DNA from: Parafannyhessea umbonata
GTDB lineage: Bacteria; Actinomycetota; Coriobacteriia; Coriobacteriales; Atopobiaceae
Assembly: GCF_900105025.1 (NCBI RefSeq)
Contig: NZ_LT629759.1
Coordinates: 1,674,001 to 1,738,000 of the forward strand
Direction: 5' to 3'
Length of the DNA: 64,000 nucleotides
Numbering within the stretch: position 1 is the stretch's first letter; each line of letters begins with the position of its first letter. The notes beneath the pieces were generated by a model that saw only the letters and a list, made by a program, of their open reading frames with translations, searched no databases and was not told the DNA's origin. Below are positions 1 to 8,379 of this stretch, one piece after another. The position numbers and the translations under genes were made by a program.

Positions 1-1
1 C

Positions 2-835
2 CTGGGACGCTACGACGACTTCATCGAGAAGAGCCGTGTTGCCAACGAGCAGGAGTACCACATTCCGTCGTGGCTTCGCCTGAGGTCGCTGGTGTTTGAC
101 GAGACGTCCCACGGCATGAAGGTCTACCACGTGGGGACGACCGGCAAGAACGAGCATGCCGTCCTGTACCTGCACGGCGGCGGATACGTGAGCCAGATCA
201 CGCCCGCGCACTGGCGCTTTGTGGACAAGCTGTGCCAGGAGACGGGCGCGGAGATCGTGGTGCCGATCTACCCCTTGGCGCCGGAGCACGACTACGACGA
301 GTCTTACACCCAGCTCACCACCGTGTACGAGAACCTGTGCAAGCGCTACGGCGCGGACGCCATCACGCTTATGGGCGACTCCGCCGGCGGCGGCCTTGCA
401 CTTGGCCTGGCGGAGAGCCTGCCGCAGTACAACCTGGAGCAGCCGGCGAACCTGGTGCTCATAAGCCCGGAGCTTGACCTGTCGATGCGCAACCCCAAGA
501 TCCGCGACTACTTTGACGCGGACCCGGTGCTTGCGCCGTGGGGCATGGCCCAGATGGGCGACCTGTGGGCCGACGGGGACGAGATAGAGAACTTCCGCCT
601 GAGCCCCATTAACGGCGACGTGAGCGCCCTGCGCAACGTGCTTCTGCTTGCCGGCACGCGGGAGATCTACTATCCCGACTGCGCGAGGCTTGCCCAGAAG
701 CTGATCACCGCGGGCGTGAGGTCCGACATGGTGATTGGCGAGGGCATGAACCACGACTGGCCGCTGCTGCCCATCCCGGAGGCACGCAAGGCCCGCAGGC
801 GCATCGCGGAGTGCGTCCTGCGCAAGGTGAACTAG
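2..835 (+). CDS. alpha/beta hydrolase (HSL-type esterase), 5' end cut by window
   Basis: The reading frame is open from base 2, so the true start lies before the window; 277 residues are visible. It is a carboxylesterase/lipase-like serine hydrolase of the hormone-sensitive-lipase group. An oxyanion-hole HGGGY motif lies near residue 60, the nucleophile elbow GDSAGGG about 70 residues later, and a late NHDW motif supplies the likely catalytic His. The acid is probably the Asp in the segment following LLLAGTREI. The ester substrate cannot be told from sequence. A hairpin without a T-run follows at 842-866. Confidence 0.85.
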   Translation: MGRYDDFIEKSRVANEQEYHIPSWLRLRSLVFDETSHGMKVYHVGTTGKNEHAVLYLHGGGYVSQITPAHWRFVDKLCQETGAEIVVPIYPLAPEHDYDESYTQLTTVYENLCKRYGADAITLMGDSAGGGLALGLAESLPQYNLEQPANLVLISPELDLSMRNPKIRDYFDADPVLAPWGMAQMGDLWADGDEIENFRLSPINGDVSALRNVLLLAGTREIYYPDCARLAQKLITAGVRSDMVIGEGMNHDWPLLPIPEARKARRRIAECVLRKVN

Positions 836-841
836 GCACCG

Positions 842-866
842 GGGCCGGCACGCGACGTGTCGGCCC
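842..866. terminator. hairpin after esterase gene
   Basis: Arms of 11 bases (842-852 and 856-866) pair with one G-U and a CGA loop, starting 7 bases after the esterase stop. No T-run follows, so it may be a terminator of the weak GC-rich kind or an mRNA-stabilising hairpin. The remaining bases to 1069 hold no recognisable gene. Confidence 0.45.
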
Positions 867-1069
867 GCACAATGCCGCACTCGGCCGTCGCCTGCACGGG
901 CGGCGCGGTTTCGTGCGGCACGGGGTGGCACGCATGCCGCCGCGGTCGCACGCCGGCCGCAGACGCCCCAATGCGGCACACCCGGCACAAACGCACCACC
1001 GCACCGTTCAAACACACCAACCGCGCCGGGACCCGCTCCCCCGCGAAAACCATAGGAAGGCCCGCTATC

Positions 1070-3391
1070 ATGTCCAGAATCACCGCAGGCAACCGCCTGT
1101 ACCTGTACCGCCTCTTCAAGAACCAGGTAGGAACCGGAAAGCAGGAGCGCATACAGCGCTTCGAGGAGGTGCTGGCGGCAGACGACATAGCCCCGGACGA
1201 CCTTGACTGCAAGGACGTGACGGAGCTTTTGGGCGCCCTGGACGGCATGGTGAAGCTGACCGTGTTCAAGAAGGGGCGCACGTACGCGACGCTCTTGGCG
1301 AACCCAGAGCTGGACGCCGCCCTCGCCGCGGCCGAGGCGCCCTCCGCGCAGAAGAAGGCCGTGCAGAGCGGCAAGTCGTGGAAGCGCAAGAAGTCGGCCA
1401 AGGTGGCAAAGCCCGCAAAGCCACGCCACAAGAAGCAAAAACCGGCGCCAAAGGCAGCGCCGGAACCTGTGGCGAAGACCGACTCGCGGCCAACGGAGGA
1501 GCTGGCAATGCCCGCGGGCGAGAAGGACGAGGCGCCGCAGCCGCAGCACGCAGCCGCTGCCGAGCCCAAAGCCGACGCGTCGGTCACCGCCACCGAGGTC
1601 GAGGCCCCGACGGAGACGACATCCGAGTCCACCCCACAGGAACACGAGGGCATCAAGCTCACGATCACGTACGATCCCACGACCGATCAAGGCGCGGCCT
1701 CTCCGGCGCCGCAGACGCAGCCCGCGCCAGCCCCCAAGCCGGAAGCCGCGGCGCAGGCGGAGCCCGCGCCGGAGCCCGCGCCCGTCGCGACGCCGCAGCC
1801 CGCGCCCACCACGCAGCCCGCCGCGGGTAAGAAGGACCCGGACGCCACGGCAAAGGCCGCTCCAGAGCCCAAGGCGGCGCCCGTGGTCGAGGACGCCCCG
1901 TCCATCTCGCTCACCATCACCTACGACCCGACGCAGGACGAGGAGCCCGCGCCCGAGGGGTCGCTGCCCGCGGAGGGAAGTTTCTCGTTCGAGGAGCAGC
2001 GCCCCGCCGTGCCCGCGCGCCCCGCGCCTCAGCAGCAGGGCGACGCGGTACAGCCGGAGGGCCCCGCCCTCAGCTCCCAGTCCGACCTGCCGCAGACCAT
2101 ATCGCTCGACGTGCACTGCAAGGACGAGTTCCTGCGTGCGCTGTACCAGATGCTGCCGCTGGACGTGGACGTCATGGGCGTGCTTGACGAGGACTGGAGC
2201 GTCGCGCGCTCGACGGCGCTTCTGACCGGCACGCGCAGCCGCGTGACCTTCCCCCTGCGCTACCTGCACGAGGACGACGGCACGCCCGTCACCATCACGC
2301 TGAAGCGCTCTGCCAAGGCCAGCGCCGGCAAGCGCTGGAGCATCAGCTGCATCGACGGGGACGACGGCACGGGTGCCATGCACGAGCCCGTGGGGATCGA
2401 GGGCCTGCCCACGGTGGACGAAGGCGCGTGGAGCGAGCTTTCCGGCCCGTCGCGCGGCACCGCCGCCACGAGCCCCATCCGCGAGCTCGCGCGCTTCGCG
2501 ATGGTGGGCTCGTGGGAGTCCTACCTCGGCGCGCTCGCGACCATGGCGGCGCCGGAGCACTGGGACTACCCCGGCGAGGGCGTCGGCAAGCCCAGCCGCT
2601 ACGGCATCCTGCGCGAGTACCTGTGCGTCACGTTCCACCGCGCCCAGTCTCAGGGTCTTGTGGCGCAGGCGGCCGACGGCTCGCTCGCCGCGTTCGACAC
2701 GGGGCTCTTCACCCCGTTCGGCCAGGACATCTACGCGTGCTTCACGCCCAACAAGGGCGACATCCGCTGGAAGTCCGCCGGCTTCTGCGTCGCGGGCTCC
2801 GGCGAGCTGGGCGGCGAGCTCGTGGCAAGGCTCGACCCCCTGCCCCAGCCCGTCAGCTACCTGCACGCCCTGGGCGACGTGACGCCCGACACCAGCCGCC
2901 TGGCCGTGCTGGACACGGACGCCATCCTCACGCACCGTCTGGGCGTGCTGCCCCGCGCGTTTCTGGAGGACGAGCTTCAGGCGTCGCCCACGGCGCGTGA
3001 CCTGCTGGACAAGGCCGTCGCGGCAGACGGCGCCCCCGCGGGCGAGAAGGACCTCGCCTTGCTTGCGCGCGCCATCAAGTCCGACCCCGGTCTGTATCGC
3101 AGGCTCGGCCGCGCACTGGACGAGGCGCTCGCCCTCACGCTGTGCCGCGTCCGCGCGAGCTACCGTATCGCGGCGCCCGCGTACGATCCCACAACGGACT
3201 CCATCAGGCTGCTGTTGCCGCTGTGCCTGGTAAGCGACTCGCAGGCGGATTGCGCGCTCGTGCTTGCGCCGCAGCCCTCCGGCAACTACCAGGGCACGAC
3301 CATCATGAGCCTTGACCGCGCCCGCGTGTGCGCCCGCGTCATCAGCGCGCAGCAGCCGGCATGGCTCAGCCGCACCACCGTGCAGCAGTAG
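1070..3391 (+). CDS. DUF3825-type protein with long Ala/Pro/Glu-rich linker
   Basis: The 773-residue product is given from ATG 1070, which has AGGAAGG upstream; the frame stays open further upstream but lacks support there. Residues 1-75 form a small basic domain that may be a winged helix. Residues 80-330 are low-complexity Lys/Ala/Pro/Glu-rich linker in which LTITYDPT occurs twice. About residues 470-640 match the DUF3825 pattern (GSWESYLGAL, PEHWDY, ILREYLCVTF, AAFDTGLFTP, IYACF). DUF3825 is of unknown function and often joins nucleic-acid-binding domains. Two in-frame copies of the GGGCGAGAAGGAC repeat (1516, 3040) encode AGEKD, one in the linker and one near the C-terminus. Function unknown. 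Confidence 0.75.
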   Translation: MSRITAGNRLYLYRLFKNQVGTGKQERIQRFEEVLAADDIAPDDLDCKDVTELLGALDGMVKLTVFKKGRTYATLLANPELDAALAAAEAPSAQKKAVQSGKSWKRKKSAKVAKPAKPRHKKQKPAPKAAPEPVAKTDSRPTEELAMPAGEKDEAPQPQHAAAAEPKADASVTATEVEAPTETTSESTPQEHEGIKLTITYDPTTDQGAASPAPQTQPAPAPKPEAAAQAEPAPEPAPVATPQPAPTTQPAAGKKDPDATAKAAPEPKAAPVVEDAPSISLTITYDPTQDEEPAPEGSLPAEGSFSFEEQRPAVPARPAPQQQGDAVQPEGPALSSQSDLPQTISLDVHCKDEFLRALYQMLPLDVDVMGVLDEDWSVARSTALLTGTRSRVTFPLRYLHEDDGTPVTITLKRSAKASAGKRWSISCIDGDDGTGAMHEPVGIEGLPTVDEGAWSELSGPSRGTAATSPIRELARFAMVGSWESYLGALATMAAPEHWDYPGEGVGKPSRYGILREYLCVTFHRAQSQGLVAQAADGSLAAFDTGLFTPFGQDIYACFTPNKGDIRWKSAGFCVAGSGELGGELVARLDPLPQPVSYLHALGDVTPDTSRLAVLDTDAILTHRLGVLPRAFLEDELQASPTARDLLDKAVAADGAPAGEKDLALLARAIKSDPGLYRRLGRALDEALALTLCRVRASYRIAAPAYDPTTDSIRLLLPLCLVSDSQADCALVLAPQPSGNYQGTTIMSLDRARVCARVISAQQPAWLSRTTVQQ

Positions 3392-3420
3392 AGCGCGGCG
3401 TCAGACAAGGCGTATGCCAA

Positions 3421-3458
3421 GAGAGAGGGCTACTCGAGCGTGGCCCTCTCTCTTTTTT
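3421..3458 (+). terminator. rho-independent terminator
   Basis: A 13-bp stem (GAGAGAGGGC and the following TAC, paired to GTGGCCCTCTCTC with one G-U) is followed by six T. It lies 29 bases after the DUF3825 gene and ends that transcript before the insertion sequence. Confidence 0.9.
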
Positions 3459-3592
3459 ACTTTGACATTTTATTGTTCAGAAGAGAGGCCACTCCACAGG
3501 AGCGGCCATATGAAAAGCCCCGGGGCCGACGCGTGAACTGCCTCCCATTTCTTGGACAGGGAAATAGAAGTCCGAGAGATGGGAGGCTTTCC

Positions 3593-4108
3593 ATGTCCGT
3601 CGACCTGAGATTGAGGCACGACCGGTCGCTGCGCGAGCGCGCAGCCGAGATGTTCGAGAGGGGCCTCGGCTACGGGTCCGTCGCAAGGGGGCTTGGCGTG
3701 CCCGCCGAGGCTGTGAGAAACTGGCAGAAGACGTACCGCGCGACCGGGAGGGACGGCCTGCTGAAAATGGGCGAGAAGCACGCGAGATACGACTTCGAGA
3801 CCAAGGTCGCCGCAGCCAGGGCCGTGGTCGACGACGGGATGGCCAAGCCCGAGGCGATGGAGCGCTTCGGCATCGCGAGCGCGACGCCGCTGAAGCAGTG
3901 GTGCAGGCTGTACCGCGGGGGCGGGGCCGAGGCCCTGAGGCCCAAGCCGAAGGGCAGGCCGAGGGGGTCGGGCGCGAAGGCCGCGCCGATGACCCGCGAG
4001 CAGGAGCTCGAGCGCGAGGTCAGGAGGCTCGAGGCGCAGGTGGCGTACCTAAAAAAATCGATAGCCCTGAAGGCGGAGCTGCGCTCCCGAACCGGGAGAA
4101 GGCCCTAG
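3593..4108 (+). CDS. IS150-like transposase OrfA (helix-turn-helix protein)
   Basis: This 171-residue DNA-binding subunit of the IS3-family transposase recognises the IS ends. Two helix-turn-helix-like segments are visible (RERAAEMFERGLGYGSVARG and, later, KPEAMERFGIASATPLKQW), then a basic KPKGRPRG stretch and a leucine-zipper-like segment ending in LKKSIALK. The start ATG 3593 follows a purine-rich GAGAGATGGGAGG. A -1 shift on A-AAA-AAA at 4051-4057 fuses it to OrfB; without the shift it ends at 4108. Confidence 0.9.
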   Translation: MSVDLRLRHDRSLRERAAEMFERGLGYGSVARGLGVPAEAVRNWQKTYRATGRDGLLKMGEKHARYDFETKVAAARAVVDDGMAKPEAMERFGIASATPLKQWCRLYRGGGAEALRPKPKGRPRGSGAKAAPMTREQELEREVRRLEAQVAYLKKSIALKAELRSRTGRRP

Positions 4109-4965
4109 CGGTCGCCGAGCTTTCAGGGCGGCACGACCTCTCCGACCTCCTCGAGGCCGCCGGCCTCCCCAGGTCGAGCTACTACTACGCCGTCTCGCAC
4201 CCCAAGGCCCCCACCAGGCCGGAGCTGCGCGCCAGGGTGACGGAGATCTTCGGCAGGCTCCCCAACGGCGTCGGCCACAGGCAGGTGGCGATGGAGCTGC
4301 GCGCCGTCGACGGCGCGCGGATAGCGGACAAGACCGTGCTCAAGATGATGAACGAGATGGGCCTCAGGTGCGGCATCCGCCGGGAGACCGACCACCACAG
4401 GTACAGCTCCTACAGGGGGAAGGTCGGCGAGACCTTCGAGAACGTGCTCGGCCGCGACTTCGCCGCCGACGGCCCCTGGCAGAAGATGGGCACCGACGTC
4501 ACCGAGTTCAAGTGCGGGTTCGGCAAGGCCTACCTCGCGCCCGTGTACGACTTCGGCAGCAAGGAGATCGTGGCCTGGTCGGTCTCGGAGCATCCGGACC
4601 TCGCTCAGCAGGAGGAGATGCTCTCAATGCTCGTGGCGGCGAAGCCGGAGGGCGCGGCGCCGGTCCTGCACTCCGACATGGGCTGGCAGTACCAGCACGT
4701 GTCCTACGTCGCGAAGCTCAGGGAGAACGGCTTCGTGCAGAGCATGTCGCGCAAGGGCAACTGCATCGACAACGGCGCCACCGAGCAGGTCTTCGGCCAC
4801 CTGAAGGACGAGTTCTACAGGGGCAGGGACTGGGAGACGTTCGAGGAGTTCAAGCGCGACCTCGAGGCGTACATCCACCATTGGAACCATGCGAGGCGCC
4901 AGGCCAAGCTGAAGGGCCTGACCCCGATCGAGTTCCGGGACCAGGCCCTCCGGGGGGCCGCCTAG
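3898..4965 (+). CDS. IS150-like transposase OrfB (DDE integrase core)
   Basis: This is the catalytic half of the transposase, normally made as an OrfAB fusion by -1 frameshifting at 4051-4057; the real contribution starts at that site, giving about 304 residues. It has the HTH_21-like N-terminus (SYYYAVSHPK...GHRQVAMELR) and the rve/DDE core. The catalytic acids are the D in KMGTDVTEF, the D in HSDMGWQY, and the E in DNGATEQVFGHLKDE. The frame upstream of 4051 is open but is the untranslated overlap with orfA. Confidence 0.93.
   Translation: MVQAVPRGRGRGPEAQAEGQAEGVGREGRADDPRAGARARGQEARGAGGVPKKIDSPEGGAALPNREKALAVAELSGRHDLSDLLEAAGLPRSSYYYAVSHPKAPTRPELRARVTEIFGRLPNGVGHRQVAMELRAVDGARIADKTVLKMMNEMGLRCGIRRETDHHRYSSYRGKVGETFENVLGRDFAADGPWQKMGTDVTEFKCGFGKAYLAPVYDFGSKEIVAWSVSEHPDLAQQEEMLSMLVAAKPEGAAPVLHSDMGWQYQHVSYVAKLRENGFVQSMSRKGNCIDNGATEQVFGHLKDEFYRGRDWETFEEFKRDLEAYIHHWNHARRQAKLKGLTPIEFRDQALRGAA
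4051..4057 (+). promoter_or_regulatory. -1 programmed frameshift heptamer A-AAA-AAA
   Basis: Seven A residues are placed so that orfA codons read CTA AAA AAA. Slippage by -1 moves ribosomes into the orfB frame, which reads AAA AAA ATC. This is the standard IS3-family arrangement for making OrfAB. Confidence 0.85.
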
Positions 4966-5011
4966 CGGTTATGATTTATCGCGTCCAAGTTTTGGGGCGC
5001 AGTTCACGCGT

Positions 5012-5653
5012 CTACTCCGAGCAGATCGCGATCGACGCGCTCGCGCCAATGCGGTCCGCACCAGCCGCGATCATGGCGAGGGCCTCCTCGCGCGTGTGGA
5101 TGCCACCCGCGGCCTTGATCTTCAGGCGGTCGCCCACCGTGCGCTTCATGAGCTCCACGTCGTGCACGGTGGCGCCGCCGGTGCTGAAGCCCGTCGAGGT
5201 CTTCACGAACGCGGCCCCCGCGGCCTCGGCGCACTTGCACGCACGCACGATCTGGTCGTCGTCCAGCAGGCAGCACTCCAGGATTACCTTCACGGGGTGC
5301 CCCTGCGCCGCCTCGACCACCGCGGCGATGTCCTTGGTGCAGTAGTCGTCGTCGCCGCTCAGCAGCTTGCCCACGTTCAAGACCATGTCAATCTCCGTGG
5401 TGCCGTCCTCCACGGCCTGCCTGGCCTCCGCCACCTTTCCGGCGGTGCTGCATGCGCCTAGTGGGAAGCTGATGCACGTGGTGATGCCCACGCCAGTGCC
5501 CTTCAGCCGCTCCGCCGCAAACGCCGTCCACGTGCCGTTGATGGACACAGTCTTGAAGTGGTACTCGCGTGCCTCGTCGCACAGCTTCGCCAGCTGCTCC
5601 TGCGTGGCGTTCTGCTTAAGCAGCGTGTGGTCCATGTACTGATTGAGCTCCAT
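5012..5653 (-). CDS. deoC: deoxyribose-phosphate aldolase
   Basis: Cleaves 2-deoxyribose-5-phosphate to glyceraldehyde-3-phosphate and acetaldehyde in deoxynucleoside catabolism. The 213 residues show the family landmarks: MDHTLLK at the N-terminus, the Schiff-base lysine in KTSTGF, and the second active-site lysine in KAAGGIHT. The start ATG at 5653 has GAAGGGA upstream and gives the usual N-terminus; a GTG nine codons earlier is less likely. Two LacI-type palindromes lie just upstream, and the gene of a matching regulator is next. An IS lies one base beyond the target duplication at its 3' end but does not break it. Confidence 0.95.
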   Translation of the reverse strand: MELNQYMDHTLLKQNATQEQLAKLCDEAREYHFKTVSINGTWTAFAAERLKGTGVGITTCISFPLGACSTAGKVAEARQAVEDGTTEIDMVLNVGKLLSGDDDYCTKDIAAVVEAAQGHPVKVILECCLLDDDQIVRACKCAEAAGAAFVKTSTGFSTGGATVHDVELMKRTVGDRLKIKAAGGIHTREEALAMIAAGADRIGASASIAICSE

Positions 5654-5684
5654 CTTGCGCTTCCCTTCCGTCTCACCCACTCAT

Positions 5685-5704
5685 GTGAGTAAACGTTTAC
5701 TCAC
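5685..5704. promoter_or_regulatory. LacI-family operator, perfect 20-bp palindrome
   Basis: GTGAGTAAACGTTTACTCAC is a perfect palindrome with the AAACGTTT core typical of LacI/GalR-family operators. It sits 32 bp upstream of the deoC start and 131 bp downstream of the end of the adjacent regulator gene, so it should control deoC. Confidence 0.85.
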
Positions 5705-5717
5705 TGTTGTCGCCTGC

Positions 5718-5737
5718 AAGGGTAAACGTTTACTCTT
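5718..5737. promoter_or_regulatory. second LacI-family operator upstream of deoC
   Basis: Palindromic core GTAAACGTTTAC with outer arms differing at one position. Its centre is 33 bp (about three helical turns) from that of the 5685-5704 palindrome, suiting cooperative binding by one regulator. Confidence 0.75.
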
Positions 5738-5834
5738 CCCGTGTCAACGTCCTCGGCCCAAAGGCCACGCGATTCTCGCCAGTATGCGCCTCTAGCCAGC
5801 ATGCGCCTCAGACCCGAAGGCTCGCAGGCCGGCG

Positions 5835-6863
5835 CTACGCCACGTTCTGCCCACGCATGGTGGACTCGCGGCGCACCAGACACACGGGCACAAGCTCGTG
5901 GCGGCCCTGCTCAAGCTCCCCCGCCACCATCTGCAGCATGATCTGCGCGGCCAGGCTGCCTATGCGCTCCGGGTCCTGCGCGATGGTCGTCAGCGGCGGG
6001 CGGCCAAACCGCGCGAGTAGGATGTCGTCGTGGCCCACCACGGCAACGTCCTGCGGCACGCGCACGCCGCGCTCGCGCAGCGCCTCCAGCGCACCCATGG
6101 CCAGCCGGTCGGTCTGGGCAAACACGCCGTCGAAGTCGAGCCCCGCATCCAGCGCCGCCGTCACGGCGTCGTGGCCAGAGGGAAAGTCAGTCGCGGGCGG
6201 ATGAATCACGCGCTTCTCATCCAGGGACACGCCCAGGCGCGCAAGCTCCTGCGCAAAGCTGCGCGTGCGCACCTCCGTCACGGGAAAGCCGGCCGTCGCC
6301 GTCAGCACCATCGGGCGCGTACACCCGCAGCGCGCGAGCTCCTGCGCGGCAAGCCGCCCACTTGCCACGTTATCGCTCATCACGGAGCTGACGTTGGGGC
6401 CAAGGCCGCCCTCGGGCACCTCTCGGTCGATGTAGAGCGTCGGCACGTCGCGACGCACGGCCACGCGCACGTCCTCCAGGCTGTTTGCGCTCACGATGCC
6501 CGAAACGCGCTGCGCCGCGAGCGACGCGTGGCACTGGCGCTCCATGTCCGGGTCGTGGTTGGTGTTATAGATCACGATGGAGAGCCCCGCCGCAAACAGC
6601 CCCGCCTGCAGCGTCACGATCATGCGCGAGAAAAACTCGTTGCTGATATTGGGCACGATCACGCCCACGGCTTCCGCGCGCTGCTGGCGCAGGCCGCGCG
6701 CCAGCTGGTTGGGCTGGTAGTGCAGGCGCTCGATCGCGTCGCGCACGCGGGCCTCCGTCTGGGCAGAGAACCGGCCGTTGTGGTTGATCACGCGCGACAC
6801 CGTCGCGACGGAGACGCCCGCCGCACGGGCCACCTCCCTCACCGTCACGCGCGTATCAGTCAT
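5835..6863 (-). CDS. LacI-family transcriptional regulator
   Basis: A 342-residue repressor with an N-terminal helix-turn-helix (TVREVARAAGVSVATVSRVIN, residues about 6-26) and a periplasmic-binding-protein-like sugar domain (VGVIVPNISNEFFSRM, then TDRLAMGALEALRERG and VVGHDD). The start MTDTRVTV at 6863 follows a GGGAGG-like site and gives the standard N-terminus. It lies directly upstream of deoC in the same orientation, with two strong LacI-type palindromes in between, so it probably represses deoC in response to a (deoxy)ribose-type sugar. The effector is inferred. Confidence 0.9.
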   Translation of the reverse strand: MTDTRVTVREVARAAGVSVATVSRVINHNGRFSAQTEARVRDAIERLHYQPNQLARGLRQQRAEAVGVIVPNISNEFFSRMIVTLQAGLFAAGLSIVIYNTNHDPDMERQCHASLAAQRVSGIVSANSLEDVRVAVRRDVPTLYIDREVPEGGLGPNVSSVMSDNVASGRLAAQELARCGCTRPMVLTATAGFPVTEVRTRSFAQELARLGVSLDEKRVIHPPATDFPSGHDAVTAALDAGLDFDGVFAQTDRLAMGALEALRERGVRVPQDVAVVGHDDILLARFGRPPLTTIAQDPERIGSLAAQIMLQMVAGELEQGRHELVPVCLVRRESTMRGQNVA

Positions 6864-6954
6864 GCATCCTCCCCTCCCGCGCGGCACCGCGCCACGTCCC
6901 CTCCATGGTAGGGCAAGCGCCACGACTCGACCGTACGGCGTGCCCCAACGGAAG

Positions 6955-6966
6955 GCAAACGTTTAA
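6955..6966. promoter_or_regulatory. possible LacI-family half-matching operator
   Basis: GCAAACGTTTAA keeps the AAACGTTT core and matches the two deoC operators at 10 of 12 bases. It lies 92 bp upstream of the regulator start, consistent with autoregulation. Confidence 0.45.
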
Positions 6967-6992
6967 ATTGCGCTACAAAACGACGTGGCGCG

Positions 6993-7064
6993 GTACTTCT
7001 CGCCCAGACGGGCGCCAGAAAGCCGCTAGACTAGGGGCGCATGCGGCATCCGGGCGAGAAGTAC
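6993..7064. repeat. inverted pair of the GGGCGAGAAG repeat between lacI-type gene and icd
   Basis: GTACTTCTCGCCC (6993-7005) and GGGCGAGAAGTAC (7052-7064) are perfect 13-bp inverted copies separated by 46 bases, in the divergent spacer between the LacI-type regulator and icd. The rest of the spacer (6864-7164) holds only the possible operator at 6955 and the icd ribosome-binding site. Confidence 0.8.
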
Positions 7065-7164
7065 GCGCGCCCTTGGCCGCCATGCGCACGGATGTGAGGC
7101 TCAACGCTGGTTGGCGCCCGCGGCCGCCGGCCCGGGGCGCCCGGACGCTCGTTCGGAGGTTTCG

Positions 7165-8379
7165 ATGGCCAAGATTCTGATGAAGACCCCCCTCGTCGAG
7201 ATGGACGGGGACGAGATGACGCGCATCATGTGGAAGATGATCAAGGACGACCTGATCCTTCCGTTTGTCGACCTCAAGACCGAGTACTTCGACCTGGGGC
7301 TCGAGAACCGCAACGCCACCGACGACCAGGTCACGATCGACTCCGCCAACGCCACCAAGCGCCTGGGCGTGGCCGTCAAGTGCGCCACCATCACGCCCAA
7401 CGCCGCGCGCATGGAGGAGTACGACCTCAAGAAAATGTGGAAGAGCCCCAACGGCACCATCCGCGCCATGCTGGACGGCACCGTGTTCCGCGCGCCCATC
7501 CTGGTGAAGGGCATCGAGCCGTACGTGCGCACGTGGAAGGCACCCATCACCATCGCGCGTCACGCCTACGGAGACGTGTACCGCGACGTGGAGATGCGCG
7601 TTCCCGGCCCCGGCAAGGTCGAGCTCACGTACACGCCCGCGGACGGCGGCGAGCCCCAGTCCGTGACCGTGCACGAGTTTGCGGGCCCCGGCGTGGTGGA
7701 GGGCATGCACAACCTGGACGATTCCATCACCGGCTTTGCGCACGCGTGCTTTAGCTACGCGCTCGAGACCAGGCAGGACCTGTGGTTTGCCACGAAGGAC
7801 ACCATCAGCAAGACGTACGACCACCGCTTCAAGGACGTGTTCGCGGACCTGTACGAGGCAGAGTACAGGGAGAAGTTCGAGGCTGCGGGCATCGAGTACT
7901 TCTATACCCTGATAGACGACGCCGTGGCCCGCGTCATGCGCTCCGAGGGAGGCTTCATCTGGGCGTGCAAGAACTACGACGGCGACGTGATGAGCGACAT
8001 GGTCTCCACCGCGTTCGGCAGCCTTGCCATGATGACGTCCGTGCTGGTGAGCCCCCACGGCTACTGGGAGTACGAGGCGGCGCACGGCACGGTGCAGCGC
8101 CACTACTACAAGCACCTGAAGGGCGAGAGGACCTCGACGAACTCCGTCGCGACCATCTTCGCCTGGTCCGGCGCCCTGCGCAAGCGCGGCGAGCTGGACG
8201 GCACGCCCGACCTGGTGCGCTTTGCCGACGCGCTCGAGAGGGCGACCATCGGCACCATCGAGAGCGGCAAGATGACGGGCGATCTGGCGCGCATCACCAC
8301 GCTGCCGAACCCGCAGCAGCTTGACACGGAGGAGTTCATCCTCGCAATCGCAGACCGCCTTGCGAAGGAGCTTGCGTAG
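7165..8379 (+). CDS. icd: NADP-dependent isocitrate dehydrogenase (homodimeric, eukaryote-like type)
   Basis: Oxidatively decarboxylates isocitrate to 2-oxoglutarate, giving NADPH and the glutamate precursor. The 404-residue length and motifs ([51 protein letters not shown] with [14 protein letters not shown]) match the dimeric IDH1/IDH2-type subfamily rather than the E. coli type. The start ATG 7165 follows CGGAGG. The next gene's ATG directly follows the stop, so the two are cotranscribed. Confidence 0.96.
   Translation: MAKILMKTPLVEMDGDEMTRIMWKMIKDDLILPFVDLKTEYFDLGLENRNATDDQVTIDSANATKRLGVAVKCATITPNAARMEEYDLKKMWKSPNGTIRAMLDGTVFRAPILVKGIEPYVRTWKAPITIARHAYGDVYRDVEMRVPGPGKVELTYTPADGGEPQSVTVHEFAGPGVVEGMHNLDDSITGFAHACFSYALETRQDLWFATKDTISKTYDHRFKDVFADLYEAEYREKFEAAGIEYFYTLIDDAVARVMRSEGGFIWACKNYDGDVMSDMVSTAFGSLAMMTSVLVSPHGYWEYEAAHGTVQRHYYKHLKGERTSTNSVATIFAWSGALRKRGELDGTPDLVRFADALERATIGTIESGKMTGDLARITTLPNPQQLDTEEFILAIADRLAKELA

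Larger units (their letters stand above)
3534..5006 (+). mobile_element. IS150-like insertion sequence (IS3 family), 1473 bp, complete
   Basis: The left end TGAACTGCCTCCC at 3534 and the complement of the right end TGAACTGCGCCCC at 5006 form imperfect inverted repeats that continue through a shared CTTGGAC. CGCG flanks both sides (3530-3533 and 5007-5010), which fits a 4-bp target duplication, although CGCG is itself palindromic. The element carries overlapping orfA and orfB with a -1 slippery heptamer. The right end lies one base past the duplicated target from the deoC stop codon, so deoC is intact. Both frames and both ends look undamaged, so it may still be able to move. Confidence 0.92.

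Noticed and set aside
3769-3780. GGCGAGAAGCAC in orfA counted as a copy of the dispersed element
   Set aside because: It lies in the IS transposase at a position where the family normally has a Gly-x-Lys/His segment, and lacks the element's flanks. Chance or native codons are likely. The same caution applies to the matches at 33757, 40134 and 60289.
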